From DASUCS01 sp041166745 (GTDB lineage: Bacteria > Actinomycetota > Acidimicrobiia > Acidimicrobiales > JACDCH01), in contig JBEEGH010000010.1 of NCBI GenBank assembly GCA_041166745.1, positions 1-48,033 of the forward strand: a stretch of 48,033 nt of DNA. The letters are read 5' to 3'. Under the pieces are notes generated by a model that was not told where the DNA came from, did no database searches, and was given only the letters and a program-made list of their open reading frames with translations. Numbering within the stretch: position 1 is the stretch's first letter; every line of letters starts with the position of its first letter. Positions 46,973 to 48,033 of the stretch are shown in pieces. A program made the position numbers and the translations under genes.

Positions 46973-48033
46973 TCAGCCGGGCCAGACGATGCTTTGGAGC
47001 TCGGCGTAGGCGTGGAGGCCGAACGAGCCGCCGTCCCGGCCGACGCCGGACAGCTTGAACCCGCCGAACGGGGCCTCGTGGTTGCGCTGGGCGGTGTTGA
47101 TGCCCACGTTCCCCGAGCGCAGCTGCTTGGCCACCCGCACGGCCCGACCCGTGTCGCCCGAGAACACGTAGTCGTACAGGCCGAAGTCGGTGCCGTTGGC
47201 CAGGGCGACGCCCTCGTCCTCGTCGTCGAACGGGACGACGACGACCACCGGACCGAAGATCTCCTCCTGCACGACCTTCATCCCCGCCTTGCAGTCGGCG
47301 ATCAGCGTCGGCGCGACGTAGAACCCGGTCGCCATGTCGGGGCGCTCGCCGCCGGCGACGATCGTGCCGCCCTCCTCCGCGCCCGCTCGCACATACGACT
47401 CGACGCGATCACGATGCGGCCCCGAGATCACCGGCCCGAGAACCGTGTCCGGCTCGAGCGGGTCGCCGACCTTCAGATGCCCGGCCGCCGCCTGCAGCCC
47501 ACCGACGATCTGGTCGTAGATGCCGCGCTGCGCGATCACCCGCGTCGGCGCCGTGCAGATCTGTCCGGAGTGGAACGCCCACACGCTCATGATCGTGGAT
47601 ACCGCGGTCTTCACGTCCGCGTCGTCGAACACCACCGCGGCACCCTTGCCACCGAGCTCGAGCAACAGCCGCGTCATGTCTCGACCCGCGACCTCACCGA
47701 TGCGCTGACCGACACCCGTTGATCCGGTGAAGCTCACCATGTCGATGTGCTTCGACGCGACGAGCGCCTCGCCCGCCGATGCGCCTGATCCGCTCACGAC
47801 GTTCACGACCCCGGGCGGGAACCCCGCTTCGGTCTGCAACAGCTCGACGACTCGCAGCACCGCCAGCGGATCCTGCGGCGCCGGCTTCACGACGACCGTG
47901 TTGCCCATCGCCAACGCCGGACCGATCTTGCCGGCCATGTTCACGATCGGGAAGTTGTACGGCGTGATGCAGGCAACGACGCCCACCGGCTGGCGCACGA
48001 CCATCGCGCTGATCAATCCGCCGGATGCCAGCG
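46973..48033 (-). CDS. aldehyde dehydrogenase, 5' end beyond the window
   Basis: At least 352 residues of an NAD(P)-dependent aldehyde dehydrogenase, oxidising an aldehyde to an acid. VVACITPYNFPIVNMAGKIGPALAMGNTVVVKPAPQDPLAVL is the cofactor-binding block, FTGSTGVGQRI the glycine turn, LLLELGGKGAAVV holds the general-base Glu, and HSGQICTAPTRVI the catalytic Cys. EEIFGPVVVVVPFDDEDE and PFGGFKLSGVGRDGG follow. The frame is open to the window edge, so about 100 N-terminal residues are missing from view. It lies upstream of the amidohydrolase on the same strand, 60 bp from it, across the KstR-type promoter. Confidence 0.92.
   Translation of the reverse strand, partial: LASGGLISAMVVRQPVGVVACITPYNFPIVNMAGKIGPALAMGNTVVVKPAPQDPLAVLRVVELLQTEAGFPPGVVNVVSGSGASAGEALVASKHIDMVSFTGSTGVGQRIGEVAGRDMTRLLLELGGKGAAVVFDDADVKTAVSTIMSVWAFHSGQICTAPTRVIAQRGIYDQIVGGLQAAAGHLKVGDPLEPDTVLGPVISGPHRDRVESYVRAGAEEGGTIVAGGERPDMATGFYVAPTLIADCKAGMKVVQEEIFGPVVVVVPFDDEDEGVALANGTDFGLYDYVFSGDTGRAVRVAKQLRSGNVGINTAQRNHEAPFGGFKLSGVGRDGGSFGLHAYAELQSIVWPG

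Overview
The window is a gene-dense, high-G+C stretch of 48 kb that looks like an Actinobacteriota chromosome, most likely class Acidimicrobiia. That placement is inference. It rests on a CofC (coenzyme F420) gene, several luciferase-like flavin oxidoreductases, a wax-ester-synthase/DGAT gene, a DUF222 HNH nuclease, an Rv1264-like cyclase, a KstR-type operator and frequent GTG/TTG starts. No rRNA, tRNA, CRISPR array, IS transposase or phage module was seen. The first 31 bases are a perfect palindrome and the last gene runs off the window.

Layout. 1-5.2 kb: rnhB and selD, two small plus-strand genes, a GYD protein, an ABC1/UbiB kinase and a C69-family hydrolase. 5.2-13.5 kb: a GH38 mannosidase, a luciferase-like oxidoreductase, and a tightly overlapped operon gpsA - six-hairpin glycosidase - adenylate cyclase. 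13.5-15.8 kb: a degenerate AbiEi/DUF559 gene bounded by two matching dyad sites whose cores are inverted relative to each other, then cofC and a PIG-L deacetylase. 15.8-24.6 kb: a lone NuoF-like flavoprotein, two small genes, WS/DGAT coupled to a DinB-MOSC fusion, HIT, PIN-PhoH, a DUF2993-like protein, a DEDD exonuclease, and a leader with a duplicated hairpin. 24.6-34.6 kb: a TIM-barrel protein, a DUF222-HNH nuclease, xylA-xylB with a coupled Tat-exported amidohydrolase, an alpha/beta hydrolase, a monooxygenase, a FKBP isomerase and a histidine phosphatase. 34.6-48 kb: an acyl-CoA/steroid-type catabolic region. It holds a CaiB/BaiF transferase and a FadE34-like double acyl-CoA dehydrogenase on the plus strand. 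Convergent to these are an SDR, two acyl-CoA ligases (one closely FadD19-like), a cyclase-family hydrolase, a luciferase-like oxidoreductase, a zinc alcohol dehydrogenase, an amidohydrolase and an aldehyde dehydrogenase.

How it fits together. The last region reads as a regulon for sterol or isoprenoid side-chain degradation: CoA ligation, acyl-CoA dehydrogenation, alcohol and aldehyde oxidation. Its best anchor is a perfect 18-bp palindrome fitting the KstR consensus, placed between the -35 and -10 of the amidohydrolase promoter. A second perfect palindrome of TetR-operator type overlaps the CaiB/BaiF promoter. Across the window at least ten genes have a TANNNT -10 hexamer ending 6-8 nt before the start codon and no ribosome binding site, so leaderless mRNAs appear common.
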